Below, one piece after another: positions 37,259 to 46,251 of a stretch of 64,000 nt of DNA; position 1 is the stretch's first letter, and each line of letters starts with the position of its first letter. The notes under the pieces were generated by a model that had not been told where the DNA came from, searched no databases, and worked only from the letters and a program-made list of their open reading frames with translations. The translations under genes and the position numbers were made by a program. This stretch comes from Paraburkholderia polaris (GTDB lineage: Bacteria > Pseudomonadota > Gammaproteobacteria > Burkholderiales > Burkholderiaceae): NCBI RefSeq assembly GCF_012927345.1, contig NZ_JABBGJ010000008.1, positions 1-64,000 of the forward strand. Direction: 5' to 3'.

Positions 37259-38212
37259 TTACCAGCTGAAGCCCTTGGCATTGCTCTTGTCGATCATCTT
37301 CACGTCGACGGGAATGGTTTTCGGCACATTGGCGCCCCACTTCTTCGCGAGCGCAATGCCAAGCGCGATACGCACCTGGTCGGCCGGAAATTGCGCGGAT
37401 GTTTCGATGAACTTCGAATTCGGCTTCTGGATCGCGGCAATCGCCTCCGGCGCACCGTCGACGCTGGTGAGCTTGATATCCTTGCCCGATGATTCGATCG
37501 CCGAGAGCGCGCCCATCGAGCCGCCATCGTTCACACTGAACACGCCCTTCAGATTCGGATGCGCCTGAATCATGTTCTCGGTGACGGACAACGCTGTCGC
37601 GCGTTCCTGCTTACCGTTCTGCGTATCCACGAGTTTGATGCCCGGCACTTTCGCAAGCGCCGCCTTGCAGCCGCGCACCCGTTCGAGAATCGGCACCACC
37701 GGAATGCCGTCGAGAATCGCCACTTCACCGCTGCCCCCGATCGACTTCGCCAGATACTCACAGGCCATCTCACCCGCGTCGAAATTCTTGGAACCGACGA
37801 AGGAATCGACCGGGCCATTCGCATTCGCATCGACGGCGACCACCACCACGCCCGCTTTCTTGGCTGACGTCACCGCCGATTGAATGCCGGTCGAATCAGT
37901 CGGGTTTACAAGCAGGATGTCGATCTTCTTTTGCAGCATGTCTTCGACGTCGCTGACCTGCTTGCTGACGTCGTGATGCGCGTCGGTGACGACCACCGTC
38001 GCGCCGATCGACGCAGCCGCGTCGTTCAGCGCTTTTTGCATCGTCACGAAGTACGGGTTGTTCAGTTCCTGAAACGTCATGCCGATCTTCAGCGGCGCGG
38101 CCTGTGCTGCCGGCGCGGTGATGAACGACAGGCCAAATGCGAGCGTCGCCAATGCAGCCGTGCTGCGCGCGAAGGTCTTCAACGATGCCTGCTTCGAGGT
38201 GGATTGCGTCAT
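37259..38212 (-). CDS. Sugar/polyol ABC transporter periplasmic binding protein, RbsB-type
   Basis: 317 residues with a Sec signal peptide (hydrophobic stretch about 18-37, cleavage near AQAAP). The mature part is a type I periplasmic binding fold: IGMTFQELNNPYFVTMQKAL, DAHHDVSKQVSDVEDML, ILLVNPTDSTGIQSAV, VVAVDANANGPVDSFVG, GVFSVNDGGSMGALSAIES. It is the first gene of the transporter set after the AraC-type regulator, with palindromic sites in its 125-bp leader. Ligand is probably a polyol, from context. Confidence 0.92.
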   Translation of the reverse strand: MTQSTSKQASLKTFARSTAALATLAFGLSFITAPAAQAAPLKIGMTFQELNNPYFVTMQKALNDAAASIGATVVVTDAHHDVSKQVSDVEDMLQKKIDILLVNPTDSTGIQSAVTSAKKAGVVVVAVDANANGPVDSFVGSKNFDAGEMACEYLAKSIGGSGEVAILDGIPVVPILERVRGCKAALAKVPGIKLVDTQNGKQERATALSVTENMIQAHPNLKGVFSVNDGGSMGALSAIESSGKDIKLTSVDGAPEAIAAIQKPNSKFIETSAQFPADQVRIALGIALAKKWGANVPKTIPVDVKMIDKSNAKGFSW

Positions 38213-38258
38213 GGTTGTCTCCGTTATTAAAACTGTTCGATGAGATGAGCAAGTCCCT

Positions 38259-38280
38259 CGCGCTGTCTGTGGACAGCGCG
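38259..38280 (-). promoter_or_regulatory. Perfect 9-bp hairpin in the leader of the rbsB-like gene
   Basis: CGCGCTGTC (38259-38267), loop TGTG, GACAGCGCG (38272-38280), 47 bp upstream of the binding-protein start. No T run follows on the minus strand, so it is a weak terminator at best; an mRNA structure or operator is possible. Confidence 0.5.
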
Positions 38281-38304
38281 ATGGGTGTTGAAACGCGGAT
38301 GAAT

Positions 38305-38328
38305 TGAAACGCTTCAGGTTGAAGCGTT
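38305..38328 (-). promoter_or_regulatory. LacI-type operator-like palindromes
   Basis: TGAAACGCTTCA at 38305-38316 matches the LacI/GalR-family operator shape (TGAAACGTTTCA) with one change, and the overlapping AACGCTTCA-GGT-TGAAGCGTT (38308-38328) is a perfect inverted repeat. The site lies between the AraC-type regulator gene and the rbsB-like gene. No LacI-family regulator is encoded in the window. Confidence 0.5.
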
Positions 38329-38336
38329 ACGTAGGA

Positions 38337-39317
38337 CTACGTCGGTGGATAGGCAGCCGCGGCGGTGCGTGGCAAACCTGGCGCAAGCACGATCGCGGGT
38401 GCATTGTCGATGCCCGCGCCGCGCGCGGCGGCTTCTTCAGAGGCGTCGCGGCTCGCGTCGTTCAGTTGCTGATAGTGGCGGAATTTTGAAGGCGCCATGC
38501 CTTTGACCGCGAGAAACTGCCGGTTGAAATTCGACAGGTTGTTAAAGCCCGCCTTGAAGCAGATATCGGTGACGCTCAGTTCACCATCCGTAAGCAGTTG
38601 GCACGCGAGGTTGATGCGCATGCGGTTCACGTACTGCACGAACGGCAGCCCTGTATGACGGCGGAAGTAACGCGAGAACGCACTCACGCTTTGCCCGGCG
38701 AGTTGCGCGAGATCCGATTCGCGCAGGTCGTTCGACAGATTCTTGCCGATATACGAGAGCGCGTGATTGATGCGGGTCGACGCGAAACCGGTCGGGTCGG
38801 CCTGATAGGCAGGACTCGCGAGCGTCTCCCGGTCCTCGGCGTTCATCAGGATTTCAAGCATCGACATGAACAGTACAAGACGGCGCAGTCCGCGCGCGGC
38901 CAGCAATTCGAGGAACAACGGCTGGATTGCCGCACTCGTTTCTCCACCGAACGACACGCCGCGGCCCGAGTCGGCGAGCAGCGCCTCGACCTGGCGCCAC
39001 TCCGGGAAGCTCGCGAGGCAGCTCGACACGAACTCCTGTCCAAATTGAACGACCAGATTGCGCTGCGCAATCGTCTCGCCTTCCGGCACGTCGCTGACCC
39101 AGTTGTGCGGCAGGTTCGGCCCCATCAACACGAGGTTGCCGGGCGTAAAGCTGCTGATGTGATCGCCGACGAACATCTTGCCGGTCGTCGCCACGATCAG
39201 ATGGATTTCGTATTCCGGGTGAAAGTGCCAGCGCACCGTACGGTACGGATAGCCGTGCGACCACACTTTGAAGGATTCGTCACGCCGTACGGCGACGACT
39301 TCCAGATCGGGTTGCAT
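38337..39317 (-). CDS. AraC-family transcriptional regulator with cupin sensor domain
   Basis: 326 residues from ATG 39317, preceded by GGAGGA. The N-terminal cupin-like ligand domain (about 1-170) has WHFHPEYEIHLIV and DHISSFTPGNLVLMGPNLPHNW. The C-terminal two helix-turn-helix units are SDLAQLAGQSVSAFSRYFRRHTG and SVTDICFKAGFNNLSNFNRQF. It lies upstream of the RbsBAC-type transporter on the same strand and diverges from dalD, so it could control either or both in response to a sugar alcohol. Confidence 0.9.
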   Translation of the reverse strand: MQPDLEVVAVRRDESFKVWSHGYPYRTVRWHFHPEYEIHLIVATTGKMFVGDHISSFTPGNLVLMGPNLPHNWVSDVPEGETIAQRNLVVQFGQEFVSSCLASFPEWRQVEALLADSGRGVSFGGETSAAIQPLFLELLAARGLRRLVLFMSMLEILMNAEDRETLASPAYQADPTGFASTRINHALSYIGKNLSNDLRESDLAQLAGQSVSAFSRYFRRHTGLPFVQYVNRMRINLACQLLTDGELSVTDICFKAGFNNLSNFNRQFLAVKGMAPSKFRHYQQLNDASRDASEEAAARGAGIDNAPAIVLAPGLPRTAAAAYPPT

Positions 39318-39703
39318 TCGCGTCTTCCTCCATGAAGCGGCGTGCTGCAGGTGCCGCTGACCTTCGTCTTGTATAGCGAAAAGTAGTCTTCTATGACGCA
39401 ATCCACCACTAAAAATCAAACCGCAGACTGATACTTTTTTGCATTCGGGTTAGTCCTGACGCGGTAAAAGTCAAATTTGGTGCAATGCAATACGTACGGC
39501 GAGACACGTCCCATAACGCGCGGACACCTCGCAAGTCGCGCCGAAAGTCCCGCCACGCCGCGCTGCGCCACGAAAAGCCGCTCACGTCGCCTTGACATTC
39601 GTTTCGCCGGGTACGATCATTCGCTCACAGCCAGAGCAAATGCTCCACTCTAAGAAAAACGCACGCGCCGAGCCGTGCGATCAAAGACATTCAGGAGACG
39701 CAC
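39318..39703. promoter_or_regulatory. Divergent control region between the AraC regulator and dalD
   Basis: 386 bp, partly AT-rich (39395-39485), with no supported gene. A TTGACA hexamer at 39592-39597 with GATCAT 17 bp further on (39615-39620) is a plausible promoter for dalD. CAGGAGAC (39691-39698) is the ribosome site for dalD. Confidence 0.4.
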
Positions 39704-41116
39704 ATGAACAGCGGACAGGGCAGCGGCGCGGCCGCACACGTGATCCTGCACATCGGCGCGGGATCGTTTCATCGCGCGCATCAGGCGTGGTATCTCCATC
39801 GGTTGAACGAGGCGAAGGTGGCGGGCGAGCCGCACTGGTCGCTGACGGTGGGCAATATCCGCAGCGACATGAACGCGGTGCTCGAAGCGCTTGCCGCGCA
39901 AAACGGTGTCTATACGCTCGAGACCGTCACACCGCAGGGTGAGCGCGCGTACGAGACGATTCGCTCGATCGAGCGCGTGGTGCCATGGACCGAGAGTCTC
40001 GATGCGCTGATCGAGGCAGGCGCCGATCCGGCCTGCAAGATCATTGCATTCACCGTCACCGAAGGCGGCTACTACCTCGACGAACAGGACGAGCTCGACA
40101 CGGCCAATGCCGATCTCGCGGCCGATCTGAAAGGCGGCCACACTACGATTTACGGCGCGCTCGCGGCGATTCTCGACGCACGCATGAAACGTGGCGCCGG
40201 CCCGGTCACGCTGCAGACTTGCGATAACCTGCGCAGCAACGGCGAACGTTTTCATGCGGGCATGAGCGAGTTTCTCGAACGGCGCGGCGCGGACGAACTG
40301 GCGCAATGGTTCGACGACAACACCGCGTGCCCGAGTTCGATGGTCGACCGCATCACGCCGCGTCCGACGCCCGACGTGCGCGAACGCGTCAAAGCCGCCA
40401 CCGGCGTCGACGACGCCTGTCCGGTGATGGGGGAATCCTTCATCCAATGGGTGATCGAAGACCGCTTCATCGCCGGGCGCCCCGCATGGGAAAAGGTCGG
40501 CGCGGAACTGGTCGACTCGGTGCTGCCGTACGAGGAAGCGAAGATCCGCATTCTCAACGCGACGCATAGCTGCATTGCGTGGGCCGGTACGCTGGTCGGA
40601 CTGAACTATATCCATGAAGGCACGCTCGACCCGGACATCAACAAATTCGCCTTCGACTACGTGACCGAAGACGTGATTCCGTGCCTCACGCCAAGCCCGC
40701 TCGATCTCGAACGCTATCGCGACGTGGTGCTCGAACGCTTCGGCAATCCCTACATCCAGGACACCAACCAGCGCGTCGCTGCCGATGGCTTTTCGAAGCT
40801 GCCCGGCTTTATCGCGCCGACGCTCTCGGAATGCTTCGAACGTGGCGTCACGCCTTCGGCGACGGCGATGTTGCCGGCGCTGTTCTTCCGCTTCCTCGAA
40901 CGCTGGAACGCCGGAGCGCTGCCGTATGCGTATCAGGATGGCGTGATGGATGAAAAAGTTGCGCGCGGCTTCTTTGCAGCGCCCGATCCGTTGCAGGCGT
41001 TCGCCGCTGACCGGCTGCTATGGGGCAGCATGGCGCAGACACCGGAGTTGGAATCGGCGCTGGCGGGCGCGTTGGCGCGTGTCGACGTGTGGCTGGCCAA
41101 ACGCGACGCGGCTTGA
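39704..41116 (+). CDS. dalD: D-arabinitol 4-dehydrogenase (mannitol dehydrogenase family)
   Basis: Oxidises D-arabinitol to D-xylulose. The 470-residue protein follows the long-chain mannitol dehydrogenase family: [17 protein letters not shown] (NAD-binding start), [37 protein letters not shown], and the catalytic [18 protein letters not shown] region with Lys, Asn and His. That it is the arabinitol enzyme is inferred from overall similarity to DalD and from the xylulokinase gene 186 bp downstream, which would use its product. Confidence 0.9.
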   Translation: MNSGQGSGAAAHVILHIGAGSFHRAHQAWYLHRLNEAKVAGEPHWSLTVGNIRSDMNAVLEALAAQNGVYTLETVTPQGERAYETIRSIERVVPWTESLDALIEAGADPACKIIAFTVTEGGYYLDEQDELDTANADLAADLKGGHTTIYGALAAILDARMKRGAGPVTLQTCDNLRSNGERFHAGMSEFLERRGADELAQWFDDNTACPSSMVDRITPRPTPDVRERVKAATGVDDACPVMGESFIQWVIEDRFIAGRPAWEKVGAELVDSVLPYEEAKIRILNATHSCIAWAGTLVGLNYIHEGTLDPDINKFAFDYVTEDVIPCLTPSPLDLERYRDVVLERFGNPYIQDTNQRVAADGFSKLPGFIAPTLSECFERGVTPSATAMLPALFFRFLERWNAGALPYAYQDGVMDEKVARGFFAAPDPLQAFAADRLLWGSMAQTPELESALAGALARVDVWLAKRDAA

Positions 41117-41302
41117 CCCGCGCGCCGGCGGCTAGCGTCGCCGCAATGTGGCACGTGGACGCCAGCAGCAACGGACATCGCGCCACTCCGCGCCGTGCAT
41201 CGCGCGGCATCGAACCGCACTGGTGCCAGGCTTAATGCGCATGGCACCGCGCGCCATGTGCGGCTAAAGTAGCGCATCCCTAACGACGAAGGTTTCGCGC
41301 CC

Positions 41303-42784
41303 ATGTATCTCGGCATCGACCTCGGCACGTCCGAAGTGAAAGTCCTGCTGCTCGCCTCCGATGGACGCGTGATCGGCACCGCAGGCTCACCCTTTACCGT
41401 TTCGCGTCCGCATCAGCGCTGGGCCGAACAGAATCCCGAAGACTGGTGGGCCGGCACGCGCACGGCGATGGCCGCGCTGCGCGCCAAACATCCCGACGAG
41501 TTCGCGCAGATTCGCGGCATCGGCCTCTCGGGGCAGATGCACGGTGCCGTGCTGCTCGACGCGCAAGACCGCGTATTGCGGCCCGCGATCCTGTGGAACG
41601 ACATGCGCAGCGACAAGGAATGCGCGGAGCTCACCGAGCGCGCGCCGGAACTGCACGCCGTGGCCGGCAATCTCGCGATGCCCGGTTTCACCGCGCCGAA
41701 GCTGCTCTGGGTCGCGCGTCACGAGCCGGAGATCTTCGCGCAAACCGCCTGCGTGCTGTTGCCGAAGGACTACCTGCGTTTGCAACTGACCGGCGGCAAG
41801 GTGTCCGATCCATCCGATGCAGCCGGCACGCTGTGGCTCGACGTCGCCAAACGCGACTGGTCCGATTCGCTGCTCGCCGCCTGCAATATGACGCGCGCGC
41901 AGATGCCGAGCTTGTGCGAAGGCAGTGAGCCATCAGGCACCCTGCTGCCCGACGTGGCGCGCGAGTTCGGTTTGAGCGACGGCGTGATCGTTGCGGCCGG
42001 CGGTGGCGATAACGCCACGAGTGCGATCGGCATCGGCGCGACGCAACCGGGCGACGGCTTCGTCTCGCTCGGCACCTCGGGTGTGTTGTGCGTGGTCGGC
42101 GACAGTTTCCGGCCGAATCCGGCTTCCGCGGTGCACGCGTTCTGTCACGCGATTCCGGATCGCTGGCATCAGATGAGCGTGGTGCTATCGGCGGCAAGTT
42201 GTTTGCGCTGGGTCTGCAAGCTCACCTCCACCGACGAACCGACCCTGCTCGCCGAGATCGAAGCGCTGCCAGCGGAGGCGTTGAACACCGCCCCACTCTT
42301 TCTGCCCTATCTGTCCGGCGAACGCACGCCGCACAACGACCCGTATGCGCAGGGCGTGTTCTTCGGCATGAATCACGCGACCGATCGCGCGTTGCTCGGC
42401 TACGCGGTACTCGAAGGCGTGACGCTCGCGCTCACCGACGGCCTCGACGCGTTGCGCGCGGCCGGCACCGAAGCGAAGGCGTTGTCCCTGCTCGGCGGCG
42501 GTGCGCGCAGCGACTACTGGGCACAACTGCTCGCCGACGCACTCGACACCGCTACCCGCAAGCACGGCGGCGGCGAAACCGGCGCGGCGCTCGGCGCGGC
42601 ACGTCTCGGCTGGCTGGCCGCGGGCGGCGACCCGGCCAAGGTGCTGACCAAGCCGCCCATCGAAAAGGAGTTCACGCCGAACCCGCGGCGGCACGCCGAA
42701 CTGCGCACCCGGCTCGAAGCGTATCGCGCGCTCTACCGCCACGTGCGGCCGCTGTTCGACCCCGCGCGGCAACCGCTCGCCTAA
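41303..42784 (+). CDS. xylB: Xylulokinase
   Basis: Phosphorylates D-xylulose to D-xylulose 5-phosphate. The 493-residue FGGY kinase has YLGIDLGTSEVKVLLLAS at the start, GLSGQMHGAVLLD and ILWNDMRSDKEC (substrate-side motifs of XylB), the AGGGDNATSAIG and SLGTSGVL ATP-site segments, FLPYLSGERTPHNDP, and LLGGGARSDYWAQLLAD. Position after dalD supports a D-arabinitol to xylulose-5-phosphate route. Confidence 0.94.
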   Translation: MYLGIDLGTSEVKVLLLASDGRVIGTAGSPFTVSRPHQRWAEQNPEDWWAGTRTAMAALRAKHPDEFAQIRGIGLSGQMHGAVLLDAQDRVLRPAILWNDMRSDKECAELTERAPELHAVAGNLAMPGFTAPKLLWVARHEPEIFAQTACVLLPKDYLRLQLTGGKVSDPSDAAGTLWLDVAKRDWSDSLLAACNMTRAQMPSLCEGSEPSGTLLPDVAREFGLSDGVIVAAGGGDNATSAIGIGATQPGDGFVSLGTSGVLCVVGDSFRPNPASAVHAFCHAIPDRWHQMSVVLSAASCLRWVCKLTSTDEPTLLAEIEALPAEALNTAPLFLPYLSGERTPHNDPYAQGVFFGMNHATDRALLGYAVLEGVTLALTDGLDALRAAGTEAKALSLLGGGARSDYWAQLLADALDTATRKHGGGETGAALGAARLGWLAAGGDPAKVLTKPPIEKEFTPNPRRHAELRTRLEAYRALYRHVRPLFDPARQPLA

Positions 42785-42860
42785 CGGCAAACCGCAACCG
42801 GTTCCCGTTGAGAGACGGGACCGGCTGCTATCATCGGCGCACTTCAAGCGAACCGTCCCC

Positions 42861-43808
42861 GTGCCCAAGTCCACAGAAAAATTAGATCTCGCCACCCGCG
42901 CCGCGTGGCTTTACTACGTCGCAGGCAATACCCAGAACGAGATCGCCGAGAAACTGCAGGTGTCACGCCCAGTCGCGCAACGGCTGGTCGCCTTCGCGGT
43001 GGAAAAGAACCTGATTCGCGTGCGCGTCGATCACAAACTGGCCGATTGCCTCGCGCTCGCCGATCAACTTTCGAAGCGCTACGGCCTGAGCATGTGCGAA
43101 GTCGTACCGATCGACAGCGATACGTCGGAGGAAGTCGACCGCAAGCTGGCGGTGGCCGGCGCGCAGGTCATGGAGCGCTATCTCAGCGAAGAAAAGCCGA
43201 TGGTGGTCGCCGTGAGCAGCGGCCGTACGCTGAAGGCCGCAGTCGATCAGATCGCCCAGCTGGAGCGTCCGCAGCATCGGTTGGTATCGATGGTCGGGGC
43301 GATCGCCCAGGACGGCTCCTCGAATCGCTACGACGTCGCGCTGCACATTTCGGAGAAGACCGGCGGCAAGCATTTTCTGCTGCCCGCGCCGTTGCTCGCC
43401 GATAGCGAGGCTGAACGCGCGCAGTGGTGCAATCACCGGCTATACCGGATCGTCGAATCGCTGTCGGCCGAAGCGGATGTCGCGTTCGTCGGCATCGGCA
43501 ATATCGGGCCGAAATGCCCCCTGCACGAAGACGGCTTTATCACGTCCGCGGAAGTGAAGGAGTTGATGCAGAACGGTGCGGTGGCCGAAATGCTCGGCCT
43601 GCCGATCGATGCAGCCGGCGCGCACGTCGAATCGCCGACCGGCCGGCGCGTCACCAGCATCGCGCTGGACTCGCCGCCGCGTCGCCCTACCATTGGTTTT
43701 GCAGGCGGCGAACGTAAGCGCGAGGCGCTGATCGCGGTGCTCAATGGTGGCTGGCTGTCGGGACTGGTGACCGACGAGTTGTGCGCGCGAGCGGCGCTCG
43801 AAGCCTGA
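42861..43808 (+). CDS. SorC/DeoR-type sugar-binding transcriptional regulator
   Basis: 315 residues starting at GTG 42861. A short helix-turn-helix (NTQNEIAEKLQVSRPVAQRLVAFA, about 23-46) is followed by the SorC sugar-binding domain, a NagB-like fold, with VVAVSSGRTLKAAVDQIA, VGIGNIGPKCPLHEDGFIT and RRPTIGFAGGERKREALIAVL. Proteins of this type sense phosphorylated sugars and repress or activate polyol genes. Encoded 76 bp after xylB on the same strand, it probably controls the dalD-xylB unit and/or the smo genes opposite. Confidence 0.9.
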   Translation: MPKSTEKLDLATRAAWLYYVAGNTQNEIAEKLQVSRPVAQRLVAFAVEKNLIRVRVDHKLADCLALADQLSKRYGLSMCEVVPIDSDTSEEVDRKLAVAGAQVMERYLSEEKPMVVAVSSGRTLKAAVDQIAQLERPQHRLVSMVGAIAQDGSSNRYDVALHISEKTGGKHFLLPAPLLADSEAERAQWCNHRLYRIVESLSAEADVAFVGIGNIGPKCPLHEDGFITSAEVKELMQNGAVAEMLGLPIDAAGAHVESPTGRRVTSIALDSPPRRPTIGFAGGERKREALIAVLNGGWLSGLVTDELCARAALEA

Positions 43809-43852
43809 GCGATCGGATTGCGCGAACTCACTGAGCGCGCGGCGGGTTACCG

Positions 43853-44149
43853 CTACAACACCGGCAGCCCTTCCGTAATGATGATGCGATAGTCCGCGCC
43901 CTGTCGGCGCGTCTCGCTGACCGCCTGATATGCCGGGCTGCGATACCACGCGAGCGCTTCGTCGTAGCCAGTGAATTCCAGAATCAGAATATCTTCGATC
44001 GCCGGGCCTTCCACCACTTCCCTGCGCCCATGACTGGCCAGCATCATCACTGGATGCTGTTCGAAGACTGCGGGCGCATCCTGTTTGTATTCCTCGAGTT
44101 TGGCGGGGTCGAGCGTTTTCTCGCGCGTAATGACGACGTAGGCGGGCAT
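43853..44149 (-). CDS. DUF1330 family protein
   Basis: 98 residues, a small dimeric alpha-beta barrel type protein: MPAYVVITREKTLDPAKLEEY, ILEFTGYDEALAWYRSPAYQ and the C-terminal ADYRIIITEGL match the DUF1330 family. Function is unknown; members are often scattered near catabolic genes. It is 73 bp upstream of nothing on its own strand except the far end of the smo operon, and may be independent. Confidence 0.85.
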   Translation of the reverse strand: MPAYVVITREKTLDPAKLEEYKQDAPAVFEQHPVMMLASHGRREVVEGPAIEDILILEFTGYDEALAWYRSPAYQAVSETRRQGADYRIIITEGLPVL

Positions 44150-44222
44150 GAGCGTTTCCTGGAGCGTGAATCAACGTGACTGAGCGGAAAGCGGCGCGCC
44201 CGCCGCTTTCCCAATCAGTGAC

Positions 44223-45332
44223 TCACGCGGCCAGCACTTCGACGATCTTACGCTGGAATGCTTTCCCTTCGCTGTCGAATAAATGGCAGTGATCCGGCGT
44301 GGCGCCGAGCTTTTGCGTCTCGCCCTTGGCGTGACGTTCGAGCGGCGGAATCCGCGCGATCAGCCCATCCGGTGACACGCTCGATTCTGCATACAGATAC
44401 GCTGCGTCGCCGAGCGATTCGAGCGCCATGGTACGCGCCGAGATGCCGTCGTCGGCCATTCCTACGTGCAGATGCTCGGGGCGAATGCCCACCGTTACCT
44501 TGTCACCCTGCTTCACCGTGCCCGGCTCCACCGCGACACGCTGCGTCTCGCCGGTTTCGTAGCGGACCGTGACGCCGTCGTGCGTCACCGACTGCACGAC
44601 CCCTTCCATGAAGTTCATCTTCGGCGAACCAATAAAGCCGGCGACAAAGCGATTGGCGGGCGCGTGATACAGCATGGTCGGGCTGCCGACCTGCTCCACA
44701 TTGCCCGCCGACAGCACCACGATCTTGTCGGCCAGCGTCATGGCTTCGACCTGATCGTGCGTCACGTAGATCATCGTGGTCTTCAGTTCGTCGTGCAAAC
44801 GCGCGAATTCGAGGCGCATCTTCACGCGCAATGCCGCGTCGAGATTCGACAACGGTTCGTCGAACAGGAACACTTTCGGCTTGCGCGTAATCGCGCGGCC
44901 GATTGCAACGCGCTGGCGCTGACCGCCCGAAAGCTGCTTCGGCTTGCGATCGAGCAGATGGTCGATATGCAGAATCTTCGCGGCATTGCGCACGGCGGCG
45001 TCGATCTCCGGTTTCTTGGTGCCGGCGAGTTTCAGGCCGAACGCCATGTTGTCGTACAGCGTCATGTGCGGATACAGCGCGTACGACTGGAACACCATCG
45101 CGATGCCGCGCTTGGCGGGCGGCACGTCGTTCACGCGCGTGCCGTCGATGGTCAGATCGCCGCCGCTGATGTCTTCGAGGCCGGCGATCATCCGCATCAG
45201 CGTCGATTTACCGCAACCGCTCGGGCCCACGAACACGACGAATTCGCCGTCCAGAATGTCGAGGTTGATGTCGCGCATCACCTCGTTGTCGTCGTAGGCT
45301 TTTCTGATGTTGCGCAGAGTTACGCTTGCCAT
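44223..45332 (-). CDS. smoK: Polyol ABC transporter ATPase, SmoK/MalK-type
   Basis: 369 residues: Walker [18 protein letters not shown]-loop [11 protein letters not shown], signature [15 protein letters not shown], Walker [14 protein letters not shown], switch His [12 protein letters not shown], then a C-terminal OB/TOBE domain (about 240-369), as in MalK-family ATPases of CUT1 sugar importers. GGAGA precedes ATG 45332. A 10-bp tandem repeat lies just upstream. It is the last gene of the smo operon; its partners are the permeases and binding protein encoded upstream. Confidence 0.93.
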   Translation of the reverse strand: MASVTLRNIRKAYDDNEVMRDINLDILDGEFVVFVGPSGCGKSTLMRMIAGLEDISGGDLTIDGTRVNDVPPAKRGIAMVFQSYALYPHMTLYDNMAFGLKLAGTKKPEIDAAVRNAAKILHIDHLLDRKPKQLSGGQRQRVAIGRAITRKPKVFLFDEPLSNLDAALRVKMRLEFARLHDELKTTMIYVTHDQVEAMTLADKIVVLSAGNVEQVGSPTMLYHAPANRFVAGFIGSPKMNFMEGVVQSVTHDGVTVRYETGETQRVAVEPGTVKQGDKVTVGIRPEHLHVGMADDGISARTMALESLGDAAYLYAESSVSPDGLIARIPPLERHAKGETQKLGATPDHCHLFDSEGKAFQRKIVEVLAA

Positions 45333-45340
45333 GATGTGTC

Positions 45341-45393
45341 TCCGTGTATCGCTGTGTATCGCTGTGTATCGCTGTGTATCGCTGTGTGTTGCT
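45341..45393 (-). repeat. 10-bp tandem repeat in the leader of the smoK gene
   Basis: GCTGTGTATC repeats head to tail at 45351, 45361 and 45371, with variant units TCCGTGTATC (45341) and GCTGTGTGTT (45381) on the sides. The array begins 9 bp upstream of the smoK start and abuts its ribosome site. Confidence 0.9.
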
Positions 45394-45537
45394 AACGGTG
45401 CTTCAGCTGCGTCGGTTGCTTAGGTTAGTTCCGTTGCTTCCGTAGCTTCCATTTCCTCAGCAGCTGCGTTGATTCGTTTCTCGATGTGCGGGTCAGATCC
45501 TGCTCATTCGCCGCTCATTTGCTTTGACCTGTCGCGC

Positions 45538-46251
45538 TTACGGCGCCGCTGCCGTCGCGCTCAACGTCCATTGCGCGACCAGTTCCGGCAACTGCAGCAT
45601 GTCGTCGAATACGGTACGCGCACCCGCTGCATGCAATGCGTCGATCTGCGCGTCACTCGCATGACCGCCGCCGATAAAGCCCAGCACCGTCATGCCCGCC
45701 GCGGTCGCCGCCGTCACGCCCGTCACGCTGTCTTCCACGACGAGGCAGGCGGACGGCGCGAGGCCGAGACCAAGCGCTGCAGCGAGATAGACATCGGGTG
45801 CGGGCTTCGGATTCGGCACCGCATCGGCGCAAAAGAGCCGATTGCCAAAGAACTTCACGAGGCCCGTGCGCGCCAGCACGTTCTCCACGTACGGCCGAAA
45901 ACTGTTGCTCGCGCATGCTTTGGTGAGCGGCACCTGCGCGAGCGCGGCTTCGATGCCGACGACCGCCTGCGCCTGCATCGCCGCCGCTTCCACCGCTCGA
46001 CGGATCGCCTCGATATCCTCGACGCTGAGGCTCCTGCCAAGTTGCGCCGCCGTGCCTTGCAGTACCTTTTCGATGCGCAAGCCGAGCAACGGCAGCACCA
46101 CGGGTTCAACATCGGTATCGGGCCAGCGTGCTTCGAGTTCGTGCACCAGCATGGCCGCCGCCACGGCTTCGCTGTCGATCAGCACACCGTCGCAATCGCA
46201 GATCAGCGCGAAATTTCCTACCCCCGCGCTTGCACATGTGACTGCCGTCAT
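45538..46251 (-). CDS. HAD-superfamily phosphatase (subfamily IA)
   Basis: 237 residues. HAD motif I is CDCDGVLIDSE (Asp nucleophile), motif II CASNS (Ser), motif III KPAPDVYLAA (Lys) and motif IV VVEDSVTGVTAA (acidic pair). The helical cap suits small phosphosugars. The ATG overlaps the smoG stop by 4 bp, so it is translationally coupled into the transporter operon. It may remove a toxic or misplaced polyol or sugar phosphate; the substrate cannot be read from sequence. Confidence 0.88.
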   Translation of the reverse strand: MTAVTCASAGVGNFALICDCDGVLIDSEAVAAAMLVHELEARWPDTDVEPVVLPLLGLRIEKVLQGTAAQLGRSLSVEDIEAIRRAVEAAAMQAQAVVGIEAALAQVPLTKACASNSFRPYVENVLARTGLVKFFGNRLFCADAVPNPKPAPDVYLAAALGLGLAPSACLVVEDSVTGVTAATAAGMTVLGFIGGGHASDAQIDALHAAGARTVFDDMLQLPELVAQWTLSATAAAP

